DNA of 64,000 nt from Sabellastarte sp. h YS-2021 (Eukaryota; Annelida; Polychaeta; Sabellida; Sabellidae): NCBI GenBank assembly GCA_964017235.1, contig OZ024929.1:112081793-112145792 (forward strand). Direction: 5' to 3'. Made by a program: the position numbers and the translations under genes. Of the stretch, positions 49,770 through 62,075 are shown in pieces. The notes beneath the pieces were generated by a model. That model saw only the letters and a program-made list of their open reading frames with translations, was not told where the DNA came from and ran no database searches. How positions within the stretch are numbered: the first letter of the stretch is position 1; each line of letters opens with the position of its first letter.

Positions 49770-50317
49770 GAGGGCTTATTATATTGCTGTATGTCATGTA
49801 TTTTTCTTGTAATCTTGTAAACCTTAGGTCTTCTGGTCTCCAGTCTTAGGGTGACCTTAACTTCAACACTTTTCAAATCATCACCTCCAGTTGTGAGGTC
49901 ATTGGTACTTTGCTGGGCGACCCTGAGCAGGGGTCACCTTGGTTTGACTTCATGTGACCTTTCAAGGTCATTCCCTCTTGCTGGATTCGGGTAGACTTCT
50001 TGGTATTCTCTTATTTTAGTATTTTAAATATTTCAAGCTGGTAAACTTCTGAAGTGACTTCTTATGAACTATGAACTTTAACTTATCAGTCACTTCTTCG
50101 TGTATTTAGTAACTCATTCATGATTCTAGTGACTTCTTATGAACTATGAACTCTAACTTACTAGTCACTATTTACTGCATTTACATTACTCAGAATCTGT
50201 ATATTTTTACTGACCTGTAAATAACTTTTAGTATAGATATGTATATTATATATATTTGTTATGTATTAAACAAAGTGCCCTCAACTCTGTGTTTTACTGC
50301 CTTGGGGTGGGGACTGT
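49770..50317 (+). repeat. B1 repeat of copy F
   Basis: 548 bp, repeated at 50618-51163. Contains an everted pair TGACCT-TTCA-AGGTCA at 49955-49970 and internal duplicates of GTGACTTCTTATGAACTATG. Ends GGGGACTGT. Confidence 0.93.
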
Positions 50318-50567
50318 CACTTGGGGCGTCCAGGCGCCCCAGATGTCAGTCCTGCCCCACAGACAGTATCTTACCTGGTACCTTATAAACACTTTAGGTA
50401 CCAGTCTAATGTGAATGGTTATGTAAACCAATGACAGTTGCTAGGTACCCCAGTAAACAACACATTCTCATTGGTTGCCCCTGTTTCACTGTGCTTCTCC
50501 CCCTGAAACAAAGTCACTTTGAAACTTGACATTGAGTGGAAGACATGTTAACTAAGAACTTGAATTT
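50317..50567 (+). repeat. A2 repeat of copy F
   Basis: Second copy of the 251-bp A repeat, overlapping B1 by the single junction T. Confidence 0.93.
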
Positions 50568-50617
50568 CCCTCCCACCCTCCCTGGAGAATGTAATAACCA
50601 CTCTCTAGGTGGGGCCA
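50568..50617 (+). other. 50-bp spacer between A2 and B2
   Basis: Unique pyrimidine-rich start (CCCTCCCACCCTCCC) then GGAGAATGTAATAACC; absent from the canonical arrangement. Its counterpart in copy E is 940 bp. Confidence 0.7.
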
Positions 50618-51163
50618 GAGGGCTTATTATATTGCTGTATGTCATGTATTTTTCACAATCTTGTAAACCTTAGGTCTTCTGGTCTCCAGCCTTAGGGTGA
50701 CCTTAACTTCAACACTTTTCAAATCATCACCTCCAGTTGTGAGGTCATTGGTACTTTGCTGGGCGACCCTGAGCAGGGGTCACCTTGGTTTGACATCATG
50801 TGACCTTTCAAGGTCATTCCCTCTTGCTGGATTCGGGTAGACTTCTTGGTATTCTCTTATTTTAGTATTTTAAATATTTCAAGCTGGTAAACTTCTGAAG
50901 TGACTTCTTATGAACTATGAACTTTAACTTATCAGTCACTTCTTCGTGTATTTAGTAACTCATTCATGATTCTAGTGACTTCTTATGAACTATGAACTCT
51001 AACTTACTAGTCACTATTTACTGCATTTACATTACTCAGAATCTGTATATTTTTACTGACCTGTAAATAACTTTTAGTATAGATATGTATATTATATATA
51101 TTTGTTATGTATTAAACAAAGTGCCCTCAACTCTGTGTTTTACTGCCTTGTGGTGGGGACTGT
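50618..51163 (+). repeat. B2 repeat of copy F and right end
   Basis: 546 bp, near-identical to B1, ends GGGGACTGT at 51163. The sequence after it (GGAATGTATT) is unrelated to the A repeat. Confidence 0.92.
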
Positions 51164-52206
51164 GGAATGTATTACTTTAATACACATTTATTTTACAGAA
51201 TCCTTTCATTTCTCAACACTTCCGTTATTTGATGTTATTCAATTAGAAGTCTTCTGTATTCCAAGTAGAGGGCTGGGTAATGGTTTTATTATTTTTGTTT
51301 TCCAAAATCAATAAGTATTATGTGGTGGTCATGCTGTTTACACATACTTTTATATCATCTTCCCTAGAGGAATAACAAGTTAATTGCTATTAAAAAGGGT
51401 ACCTTTACTGAGGAAATCATAAGAGACAAGCCATAATGAATCCAAAAACGAAAGAGTCAGATTTCATCTATTATCATGACATGACTATTAAGCACAAGGA
51501 AGATGTGTATAACATAATTAATGTCACTCCTAACTATACCAGACTTCTTGTGATTACTGGTGATCATTGTTACAAACATATGATGAATGAAGTACTATAA
51601 TAAATGTCACCGTCTGTTATACCAGACAGTTAGCTAATCTTGCTATGGAGATGTCTTTTGTGCACTGGTTACAAAGTATTGAATCTTTCCTCCTGAAGTG
51701 GCGAGGAGGTATCACAAGACTTGTTTGTAAACAAATACAAGGTTGCTTATGTCATGCATCTACCAAAGTAAGTAATTTTGAAAAAGATAGTATTATTCAC
51801 TTGCATTTAAAGTCACAAATAAAGCTAAGAGAAGGACACTGTGCGATGATTTTATAATAGTTTAGAGTAATCTGGCTTGAAATTCATGATTATTGTCAGT
51901 ATTGCATTTAAATTGTATGGTCTTTATTTATATCACTGATTCTACTGCTACTGTCTCTACTTCTACTAAGAATAATATTTCAATAGAGATATGTGATAAA
52001 TTCATGAGAAACATCCGCTAATAAACATCTGCTAATATCCGCCGGAACTTCCGGCATGATGGACTCACGCTCCGCGCTCGTCCATTATCCGCTGGAAGTA
52101 CTGTCCTTTTATAGAGGCCATAAAGTACTCACCCTCGGACTTTATTTCTACAGTAAATATTTCAAACTAAAATAAAACTCCAGCGCCAGATAGACACTAA
52201 GGCTTT
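51164..52206. other. non-coding DNA with a cluster of three hairpins
   Basis: No gene recognised. At about 52038-52145 three inverted repeats occur in a row: GCCGGAACTTCCGGC, ATGGAC...GTCCAT around a CpG-rich loop, and ATAAAGT...ACTTTAT. This CpG-rich patch stands out from its AT-rich surroundings. Confidence 0.4.
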
Positions 52207-52445
52207 CTAAAGAAAACAAGGCTGAAAGGGGTTTTAGTCTACTAGCGTGCGCTGCAAAGCCATCAGACACAAACAGTGCACTGAAGCGGTCACCCATCCC
52301 GGTACTAATGTAGCCCATTGCCACTTAACTTCAGTGAGCAGACATATACTCCTCACACTGTCCCACAATTCATGAAAGTCCGGAGGTAAAAAACAAAACA
52401 AAAAAAAGAGTGATCTTGAGAAGCGGGGGAGCCTCGCTAAAAGAA
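52207..52445 (-). mobile_element. 5S-rRNA-like SINE-type repeat, copy 2
   Basis: Same structure as 22708-22935: plus-strand GAAGCGGTCACCCATCC then GTACTAATGTAGCCCATTGC is the complement of the 5S rRNA C-box region. The flanks match copy 1 at both ends (AACAAGGC(T/C)GAAAGGGG and the AGCCT(C/G)GCTA segment). Confidence 0.75.
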
Positions 52446-55400
52446 CTTAAGAAGATATCTGAAATCAGATATTGTGTCATGTGACCTAGTGATTTGGACA
52501 AAAAGAATGCATTGTTAAAAGCAAAACCATATCAGATACCAACATTTGAAATTATATTTCCATTCTCACTCTATCAATATGGCACTAATTATTGTCCACA
52601 TTTCAGCAGGTGTCTGTAAAACACAACAAGCATCAATGTCATTTAATGTACGTTAAGTATTATTTTCTTTTTCTTTATAAAACATTCATTGCACTGTTTT
52701 ATGATATCTGACATACTTCTTGCCCGATTTCAGGTTTTTAAAAATTATTCATAGCTCAATGTTACAGTTTTGAGGTGAGAAGTCAAGAAAGTCAGCCATC
52801 TTTGCAAAGTACCTTGTTTTTGTCGAATCAGATAATTCTTTCAATTTACCATGTTCTTTGGGGATTTTCAAAACACATAACATTATTGAAGAGTGTAATC
52901 AACTGATAACATAAGTGTAATACTGAGAACCTGTAATAACATGGCCATACCTGTGAAAAAGGATGTAAGAACCCATCTTTGATCAGCTGCTTTGAACTGG
53001 CTTATAACTGTTTAACGGCACATGTCTCATACAGTGTACTGAAAGTGAAACAATTGAAACAGTTTTCTTTTAAAGAGAGATAGGGGAAGTTTTATAATAA
53101 ACTGGAACCTCAAGTTTGATTGACATAATAATGATCTTACTCTGTTTTGTCATTCTGTTGTCCATCTCCAAATAATGTTTAGGGTAAGGCTGTGTAGACG
53201 AAACCTGCTTGCCTCCCATTTCTCAGGCCCTTCGCTGGATTCCCAGTCTCACCTAAAGTGGGATGATGGAAGTTGCTTGACCAATACTGTATGATTTTCA
53301 GTGCAGAATCTTATCTGACTAATATGAACTCTTGTCCTCTATAGCATCAACTACCTGACCTATACAATGTGTTGAAAGTTATATTATTCTCAAGTCAATC
53401 ACAAATCAGTCAATTGAATAAAAGAAAGATAAAATATTTTAAGTGACCTTTTCTGCCTTTCAAATTAAGGATTTACTTTTTTTCTCTGTAAAACAATTTT
53501 ATTGCGAATTCCGTCTCCACCATGATATATCTGGTGTCACAGATAATTGTTTTAGAATTGTTTCGTACAGTTTTACATTGACACCCTGGGTAAATTAAAT
53601 TTTATCATTTTATGTCATAGAGACACAGTGAAATAATGAAATGGTGTCTGTTTTCCACAGAAACAAACATGCAGTGCTAATTAGCAGTGACCCGGATGTA
53701 ATAACACCAGAGTATCACAATTTTATAGTTTGTCATACTATAATTATACCGACTAAAATGAATAGAAACCAGTCAATCTCGAAGTGATACTTAAACCTAA
53801 ATATAAGACATACAATATGGCATTTTTTGTATGATATGATTGGTACGACACCCTCATTTTTGCATAACGTATAACTTACTGCTTGTCAGTTGAATTAAAT
53901 AATTACATTTCGATCATATTAAAGATAAGGTTAAGATAAAATGTATTATCATTAAGTTTTTCCTTCTTCTTCAAGTATCACTACAATGCTGCACTCAACA
54001 TTTAGCCTTGAAAATTCAATTGTTTTATTATTTTGGTGTTTCATGTTGTCTTTTTCAGAGTTTGAAACATTTAACAAAGAAAACTTTCCTGGCTATTAAG
54101 TTTTAGAGGGAGTATTCGATTTGTACTTTATAAAGCTATAATGGCATAACAAAATAGATACTTAGCAGAAATGTTAGTTGGTTTTCCTCTGACCGACTCA
54201 GGTTGCATATTTTGAGTAAAGAGAAGAACCATATGACAGTCTTCTTTTTGTTTGTCGTTTCTATGCTAGTGAATCTAATAAGTCAGAACCACAGCTGTAG
54301 CAAGTAAAATCCCCAATAAAGATAGCAGGTGACATGGTTTGTTTTACTACCCCCACTGGTACCGACTTTTCTTATGCTCAGAATTTTCCAAGATGCATAA
54401 ATTAAAAAAAACATCAGGCTGGTTTAGTAAGAAGGGACATTTTATTGTGCCAAGCTTAAGGCATCTCCAATGCAATATTTTTGTTTTTTCCTCAGACAAA
54501 ATATCTATTGACACAAGTGTCACAAGTTGGAGACAGCACACTATGTCATATTTTCAATTTCTAAATCTCCATAAAAATATAAAAATTTTAAGAGTATTGC
54601 AAAACAAATTTCTTAGAGAATTATTGTATATGATTTAGCTCAGTAAAGACAGGATTTGACATTATTATGATTAAAAAAATTTTTTCTCTCCAAAGGATCA
54701 TGTAACATTACACTAACATCATGACCAAAGTATTAGACCAGACAGAATGTTGAAACCTGAATATGACAATACTTAAACTTCAGATATGATATAAACAAGA
54801 GAACTCGGCGAGTGCATACCTCTGCCAAGGTATACTGTGTAAATAATGATAAAAAATCCTTTAAAACCCCTAGATCTAGAACTAGTTACTGATCATTCTC
54901 CAAATTAAATCAGTTCTATATTTGACCAAATAGAATTAGAGAATCACATTACCTCTTTGACAGAGGTAAATAGAGTGAAAGCTATAAATAAATAGCCACT
55001 GATAGATAGTTAAAAAAAACTAAAGTATAATTTGGAAAATAACTTTTTAGATAATTCAACATTTTGCAAGCTGACATGAATGAAATGAACATCATTTATT
55101 TTTTAAACCAGTCTGCAGTGTCTTGGAATTAGCTTTGTTTGCAAAGAGAGGCCAATGACAGTCCATGGAGAGACAATCATTACCACATCAGATTTTATTG
55201 ATTAATACTACCTAAAACCAATACAGATGGCAATTTTAAATACATATTTCAAGAAACTGCTAGTATGTTATCAAATTTAGTCATAGGTATCGAATGATTT
55301 CTGACAATCCTCATGTAACCAGTTTGTACATTCTTTTGTTATTATCTGGAAGTGATTGTAACTATATATGGTGCTCACCTAATTATTTTCCAGTTAAAGC

Positions 55401-55547
55401 CATTTGGCTAGGCTGAAAGTCACAGGATTAATTTCCCAGTAGACTTAAACCCAATATTTCTATCATTGAAAATTCAGCTGTTTAAAATGATTGCCTATAG
55501 TTATGGCTACTAGAAACAGATTCAAATCCAAATAGTATTTTTAAGCA
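52446..55547. other. unassigned non-coding DNA
   Basis: No coding sequence recognised. At about 54796-54830 the segment AAGAGAACTCGGCGAGTGCA, followed by TACCTCTGCCAAGG, looks like part of a dispersed repeat; no second copy in the window. Confidence 0.3.
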
Positions 55548-55740
55548 CAAGCTCTAGCAAGGCGCAGGTTTTTAGGGATCACTTTTTTCATGAATTGTGG
55601 CATAGCATGTCTCATCGCTAAAGTTTAACAGCAATGACTTATGATAGTACTTGGATGGGTTACCATCTGAGTTCTAGGCTAGGTGTGGGATGTGACTGGG
55701 AATTTGGTTTTGTTGCCAGACTTTCATAACTTCTAGTACA
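55548..55740 (+). mobile_element. 5S-rRNA-like SINE-type repeat, copy 3
   Basis: Plus-strand copy: AAGCTCTAGCAAGGC, GGGATCACTTTTTTCATGAA, TTGTGGCATAGC, AAAGTTTAACAGCAATG, then GATAGTACTTGGATGGGTTA, which matches the 5S rRNA C box closely. Diverges from copies 1 and 2 after this point. Confidence 0.7.
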
Positions 55741-57296
55741 CTACTCGTATCTCTGACTCTTATCAGCTCGTGCATTTAGACCCAAAAATCTTTTTCAGCC
55801 TTTTGTTCACTATTAACAAAGGCATGAAGAAAGCCCAAGCTGGCATGTCTCTCAATTTGGACCAAGCGGGCAAATATGGATACATTATTAATTTGTAAGT
55901 CATTAGGACAGATAATATCTCTCACTCGGGTATGAAACAGGGATACAGACACACCAACGAATAGTGTTTTAACACTTAAAGAAGGGGGAAAAATGATACA
56001 TTCACCATAGTGTGTGAAATTCGTCAGTCAGTAAAAAACCAACGCTTCTATTTCCTTGACTTGTAGCCTTACCATATTTGTGATTTTTTAGATTACATAT
56101 TAGCCCTCCAGTCTCTCCTTGTGCATAATTTGCACAGATTTGGATTATTACTTTTAAAGGAGGCCTCCAGGTGGGAAATTTCACGTACTATGGGGAATTA
56201 GACCTGTCTTTAACTACAAGGCGAATTTCCATTACCGAGAATATTAATTTGACCAGTTCGTACCTGTTTCGTTATAACACACCCAATTATACACATTGTA
56301 TTGTATAGGTTTTAATAACCTCCATCAAAACATTGTCACAGACACTGCAACAAAAATGCAAAGCTGTTTGCATGGTCATAAAGATGTTAATTTTGCAGTC
56401 AGTGTTGTGTATTGTGTCCACTCAGCTTGCTGTCAAATATTAAAAGGATAGTTGGATCAAGATTGTCTTGGAAGAATGACTAATTGTGATCCAGTGAACA
56501 TCATGTGTTACCACTAAACATGACATTAGGAAATGCTCTAGGCAATGGCAATCACTATTTACATGGTTGAACCTGACTAATTAAGGTTACCACTAAAGTT
56601 ATTGGGGTGAAAAGATGACAATCCCATCAGCACTTGGAAACATTGTTACACACAGCCAACGGCAAGGCTAGTGGCCACTTTGCTGATGAACTGGATTGAA
56701 TGGAACAGGAGACAGTGTGAGAACAAGTTAGTTTATCACCATTAATCACACTTGAATTGAAAACTAATCAATGCACAAGTTCTCTTCTATCTTGCATCCT
56801 TATCTGGACATAAAAACACTCGGATATTTTCATATATTGCTACTTTATTAAGGATAAGAGAGATAAATAGATTGCATTGCACAAAGATCCAGTGTGTATT
56901 GTTTGTATTTGCTTGATGACCATGTAAATACCTTGTTTTGGACTAATTGTCAACTCAGGATAAAGGCCTGTGTTTTAGTGGTTTGAGTCATCACCGGGAT
57001 ACAGCTGGATCCTTTTTTGTTTAGAGACAGATATTATATCTCTCGGATAAATTCTGTATTAAAGTTTACATTACAAGGCAAATTTAAAGGCATGTTAACG
57101 TAAAGGTTTTGATAAATTTAAAGCAACAGCCTGCTCGTCCTCAGTTGGATATTATTACTGGAGAATTACCACTGAATTCAGTAAGTATGTAAGCATGGAT
57201 AATAACAGTTATCTCTGTATCCGTTGCATTCTTTTCAGATGAACTGAACCTTGTTTTGTTGGGAGGAATTCCTTACATTTAATGAATAATATTGGC
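55741..57296. other. unassigned non-coding DNA
   Basis: No gene or repeat recognised. Confidence 0.3.
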
Positions 57297-57533
57297 ATTT
57301 ATTTATTTTTAGTTTTTTTACGTCAGTCTTAGTAGCTCTGTATCAGTTGTATTGTGACGGGTAGCTGGAAGGACAGGGGAAACCAGTACATATAATTCTT
57401 GAAGGTTTATACTGTAAACCTCCAAGTGATGACAAGCAACTACCAGCTTCCCCACTTGAGGTCGGGCAGGGATTTGAACTGCGATCTTAGAGAGTGGGAG
57501 GCGAGTGTGTTATATCTGCGCCACCTTAGCCCC
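57297..57533 (-). mobile_element. tRNA-derived SINE, diverged relative of 43017-43253
   Basis: On the minus strand: head GGGGCTAAGGTGGCGCAGAT with A box, B-box-like CAGTTCAAATCCCTGCC, body AAGTGGGGAAGCTGGTAGTT, GTACTGGTTTCCCCTGTCCT, and a tail with GACGTAAAAAAAC and AAATAAATAAA. Same module order and length (237 bp) as the element at 43017. Target duplication not clear. Confidence 0.85.
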
Positions 57534-59099
57534 TGAATATTATTTGCGAGAAAAAGTAAGCAATCAAATGTAAAAACAGTTCTGTTTTGGGAGGTTTGTG
57601 TTGTTAATTTAACATGCAATATTGGGTAACTGTTATATTCTGGATAAGTTACAAAGGATAATTTCCAAACCAAATAATTTGAAAGATATATATAACTATT
57701 TTGTGGCTTTGTTAGAAATATCTGATCCAAAATGCTAAAACAATCTTTGTGAAGTCCTATCTATAATAAATTTATTGAAGTAACAGCAACTAGCTTAACA
57801 TTGCACAAATGCAGTTATCCCTTGACAGCTGTGCTATATAACCCGTATATGTACACTAAAAGTACTGAAGTCTACTTTATCGTGTACCTATATGTAAAGA
57901 GATATATGAAAACATATAAAACTAAAAAATAACTAAATAAATACTTGAAAATATAAGTGGTGGAAACTTTGAAAAACTTTGCTTTTGCACATCCTCAACT
58001 TGGTGTGGGAAGTTTTCCAAGTATGAGATTTTTGGGTGAGACGTTTTCCTGGTGGGAAGTAACATTACAAAGAAATATTGTTAAAATTATAATATGGATG
58101 TAATATTGCTACGATTCATTGATTAGGTAAATGTGGAAGTAACATTACAAAGATATCTTGAACAACAAATATGTGTGGAAGAAACATTGTAAAAAATATA
58201 TTGTTTAGCAAATATATACAAAGTATTGCAAAATAAATTTTAAAAAAATCTTCAAAAAGAGCCCCGCTGTAAGATTTTGAAACCACATGTTGCCACGTGT
58301 ACAAATATGTACAAAGCCAACTTTCTTGAGAGCAGTGCACAACCAAAACTTGTAAACTGTATTTGTATGGTTAATATGATTTATATACGGCTTCATAATC
58401 ACACTGCAACATTTCTGTCAAAAGCCTAAGAATTCCTAATTAAATAGAGCTTTTCCACCTGAATTCCAATTGGTTGTATCTCTGGTTAAGAACCTATATC
58501 TTCTCAAAAGCTATGAGATCTTGGAAAGCAAGACGTTTGTTCGATGCACTTTAAAGTCTGATTGATAGAAATTTAATGCTATAAATATTTGACTGGATTA
58601 GATTAATATTTCTAATAATGTAGCAACTTACATCACAACATATATTACTATTGTTATCAAAGCTGTCAACATGAAAGGTGTGGTATCTGATGAGGCAAGT
58701 GAATAATTGACACATGTCACTACCGGTGATATATTATGACTAGTCATGTCACAACCCATGTATGCTGTGTCACTTTCATATGATGACAATTTTGTAGTGT
58801 TACAAAAAATGTAATTGAACAGTATTAGAGTTTAACAATATGGTATGTGTATTGATATGTCCAAACAAATGTTTTATCTTTTTGTTATGTAGATTCTACA
58901 CACTGTGAAGGGTAATATATTTGATATACTCTTGAGTGTTTTGTTATTTTTCACATTTTATTTTAAAATCTCAATATTTAACACATTTTAAAGTTCAAAG
59001 GATGTGTACTAACCTTAATTTCTTGTTACATCGTAACCTCAACTAGGTAGTTTTTGAGGTGTGTTAGTTTGACTGCGTTCACAATTAATCCCATGCTAT
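57534..59099. other. unassigned non-coding DNA
   Basis: No gene recognised. Two copies of GGAAGTAACATTACAAAGA occur at about 58057 and 58135, a short local duplication. Confidence 0.35.
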
Positions 59100-59400
59100 A
59101 GATGGATCTTTATGATTTTTATGTGTAGGGCCTAGCAAATAAAGGAGGGATTAAGTTTTGAGAAAGATATGGATCCTAAACTGGATACCAAAAAATCCAG
59201 AAGGTTGAAAGTTACCATTTCCACATTTCCAGTGTATTTTCAATGACTTTGGCTTTCTGGTTTACATTACTACAAATTTTCATGAAAGTGTTTATGTGGG
59301 TAGGGGCCTGGCACAAGGAAGAAGGGATTACAATTTTGGAAGGATCTGGAATATATTCTGGATACCAAAAAAAAACCAACAAAAAGCAAATTTTAAGAAA
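59100..59400 (+). repeat. dispersed repeat pair (related to 27390-27720)
   Basis: Two copies about 165 bp apart of GTAGGG(G)CCT...GGA(G)GGGATTA....GGATC...CTGGATACCAAAAAA (about 59127 and about 59299), separated by CAATGACTTTGGCTTTCTGG. The same arrangement exists at 27.4-27.7 kb. Confidence 0.55.
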
Positions 59401-60067
59401 AACCCCTGCCCACTCCCCCCCATTTTCTTTGATATGTGTATAAAATCAACTCTTCTTTATTTGTGTGGTCTCTAAATGCTGTCCTAATATAACATATATT
59501 TGGAGTTTTAATATTAGTGTTCTTCTTATGCCACTAAAACCTAACACTGCGGGTGTTCTAAGTGATGTGGCAAAATCACCATTTCCAAACCAAACTCCAC
59601 CAGAATAATGCTCTGAAACTGTAAGTTTTGCTTATGGTTCGCATTTCTTTTATGATTAAAAAATCTATTTTACATTGTGTTTACTATATAATGTGCTCTT
59701 ACTGACTTTTAACATCATCATACTGCAAAGACTGTCTGATGAGCTTATATTTCCTTATATTTATAAGTGCTTTATGAATACCAAATATTTGTGTACATGT
59801 TCAAAAAAGATACGGCACAAATTTGAGCCCCGAGCAAGGCTATCTTAACCTTCATTAAACAATTTTAGACCATAATTTCGCAAAGTTAAATAACATTTGT
59901 ATTGACTGCACACGTGGTGTGATGGATTGCCCTCTGCAATGACAGACATACATATGCAATTATTCGATATTGATTGATGAGACTCTATTTGGCCATTAAC
60001 TCTTGGGCTAAGGTGCAGGCATGCCCATTTATATATACTTATCTATGGGATCACTTATTTTTTTCTT
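59401..60067. other. unassigned non-coding DNA
   Basis: Nothing recognised. Confidence 0.3.
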
Positions 60068-60215
60068 AATTATTTGGTATTTACGTCATGCCAAGTACCT
60101 TCGTATCAGTTATACTGTGATGGGTAGTGAGAAGGACAGGTTTGGTCAAGGTTCTGTACTGCAAACTGACTACCAGTCTCAAGCAATTACCAGCTGTCGC
60201 ACTTGAAGTTGGGGT
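60068..60215 (-). mobile_element. truncated SINE of the 43017 family
   Basis: Minus strand reads, in order, AAGTGCGACAGCTGGTAATT, CAGTTTGCAGTACAGAACC, CTGTCCTTCTCACTACCC, and GGCATGACGTAAATACC: the body and tail of the SINE without the tRNA-like head. Confidence 0.7.
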
Positions 60216-60234
60216 GGTTTCTTTGTTATCTGTA

Positions 60235-60360
60235 CATTTTAAATATATCAGCAGTTGGTGCTCCACCATTAAGTAGACTGGACTCACAACTCTGAGGTAA
60301 TGAGTTTGAACCCTACTACTTAGTGGAAGAATTAGCAGCCGATATGCGCTCACAAGTGTA
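60235..60360 (+). mobile_element. possible tRNA-like SINE head
   Basis: A B-box-like GAGTTTGAACCCT (about 60301) follows a tRNA-like TTGGTGCTCCACCATTAAGT segment. The A box is weak and no body is recognised. Confidence 0.35.
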
Positions 60361-61974
60361 CCTTATTTATTCCGATGATAAATACCTGCCTATTTGTGTT
60401 CACTGACTTGTGTAATTTTTCTTGATAGTAGGAAGCTATAGAAACGGCCATATTAAGTTGTTTTGAATATACGATAGGAAAATTGATCTGAAAACATTCA
60501 AAACAAAACTTCCAGTCTTGGGAGTGCATCTATCGGATTATTACTGGGCTCTCATTGCCTGCCCAGAAAGGATTTTATGTTCACTGCATAAGTCCAGTGT
60601 TTATAATTGTCAATATTACATTCCTTAAATTGTAGAATCTTGCTTATGTGTTGTTCACTGCTTTCCAATACCGCTAAAAGTGTTATTTCAATAAAATTGG
60701 TCAACAAACAGTACCCGTATTTTTTCATACATTTTGTCTTTATAAAAATCAGACACAATGCACAAGCTTTGTATTTTTAAGAAACAAATAAATTACCCTA
60801 ATTATGAACACAAATTTGTCAATGTAATAGTTACCTATCAGATTATCTTGAGGACTTCAGACAGGGTAAACATGTTAACATTTGGCACCCCCTGCTCTGA
60901 TGAATCTAAATATCTGGAAGATTAAATATTGAAACAAGTCACCACTGTGTTAATTAAATGAATGAAAAACCCGTCACTTTATATGTATCTGTTCCATCTG
61001 TATAGTAATCAAAAGTAGTTAATCGATTGGAATGGAAAATATGGATTGCTTGCAAGGAATACTCTTTTAACTTGTCAAAGAATGGTTTTCATATTTGTTA
61101 AGTCTCTCATTAAAGATGTCACAAATATTTATATGTTAAAGAGTATTATCTGTATCATTAGGTTATCTGGTTATCGGGTAAAGTGATTTTTATTGGTTTT
61201 AATTTTATTTAGCTTCATAATTAACTACATTTAATTTGGTAAATGTGATTAGAATAATCAAATAAACTATTGTTTCTTTTGATATCTGCTTCAAGGTATC
61301 AGGCCAGTTATATAGCTGGCAGTGATTATTATAGATTTGCCACATAGATGGTATGATAACATTTGCCTTTCAAGAGTGAGAATGGTTTTGAAATCAGATA
61401 AAACAGCTTACATTATTGTGCAAACTGTAAAGGGAAATGTAAAGACAATGCACACCTGTATATGGATTTGCTTTTCACCGAATTAAAACTCCTCGAAGAA
61501 ACTGCAAGGAATTCTGGGAATTTACTGAGAAATATCTTTTACAAATATTGTATAAATATGTGCATATTAGTCATATATTTATGTAAGTAAGTGTAAAATA
61601 TATAATGTGCACTGTTCTATATATTTAAGCATATTTATAGGAAAGTCATGCAAGTTAGAGTTTGAAGTGAAGTGGTGAGTTTGTATACCGGTTTGTCCAA
61701 GATGAAGTTATGAATGGCCATTGGTGTCAACTTGACCCTGGCAAAGGTGAGACAACATTTGAACCCAAAGGTGAGGGTCATATGTTTGCCTGAGCTCATT
61801 TATGGCTCAGAGGTCATATCTGAGCTCAGCCCAGCCACCAAGATTCAAACCCAGAGTTTGGTATACATGCATATAAAGACAGTAAAACACAGTTTGAGGA
61901 ATTTTATTTACATGTTTGACATAACTTGGTAGAATCCCCAAAAAGAGGAGTTTTTTAAACATCCGAGAATAATT
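60361..61974. other. unassigned non-coding DNA
   Basis: No gene or repeat recognised. Confidence 0.3.
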
Positions 61975-62075
61975 TTTTTAAATCACCAAGCCCAATCAAA
62001 AACGTGTGGAGATAACAGGGGCAAAGGTGGAGGGGATAAGGGAAGAGACTTGTGTTATGTTCTGTAGGTAAAGTG
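61975..62075 (+). repeat. short dispersed repeat (second copy of 10139-10242)
   Basis: TTTTTAAATCACCAAGCCCA then GGAGATAAC, GGGGCAAAGGTGGAGGGGAT and TCTGTAGGTA, in the same order as at 10139-10242. Confidence 0.45.

Larger units (their letters stand above)
44237..51163 (+). mobile_element. YR retrotransposon copy F, split direct repeats, broken ORFs
   Basis: Order: A1 (44237-44487), leader, gag (44909-46003), pol (45979-48613), tyrosine recombinase (about 48780-49749), B1 (49770-50317), A2 (50317-50567), a 50-bp spacer, B2 (50618-51163). A1 and A2 are 251 bp and look identical. B1 and B2 (548 and 546 bp) differ at only a handful of positions. This is the A1-ORF-B1-A2-B2 pattern of PAT/Ngaro elements; lack of a methyltransferase points to Ngaro. 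Gag is intact. Pol has two frameshifts and one stop, and the recombinase has one frameshift. Confidence 0.93.

Noticed and set aside
3547..51163. DIRS1- or PAT-type elements with a methyltransferase
   Set aside because: No adenine methyltransferase motif is visible in any frame, and no inverted terminal repeats were found; the repeats that can be resolved are split direct repeats, hence Ngaro-like.
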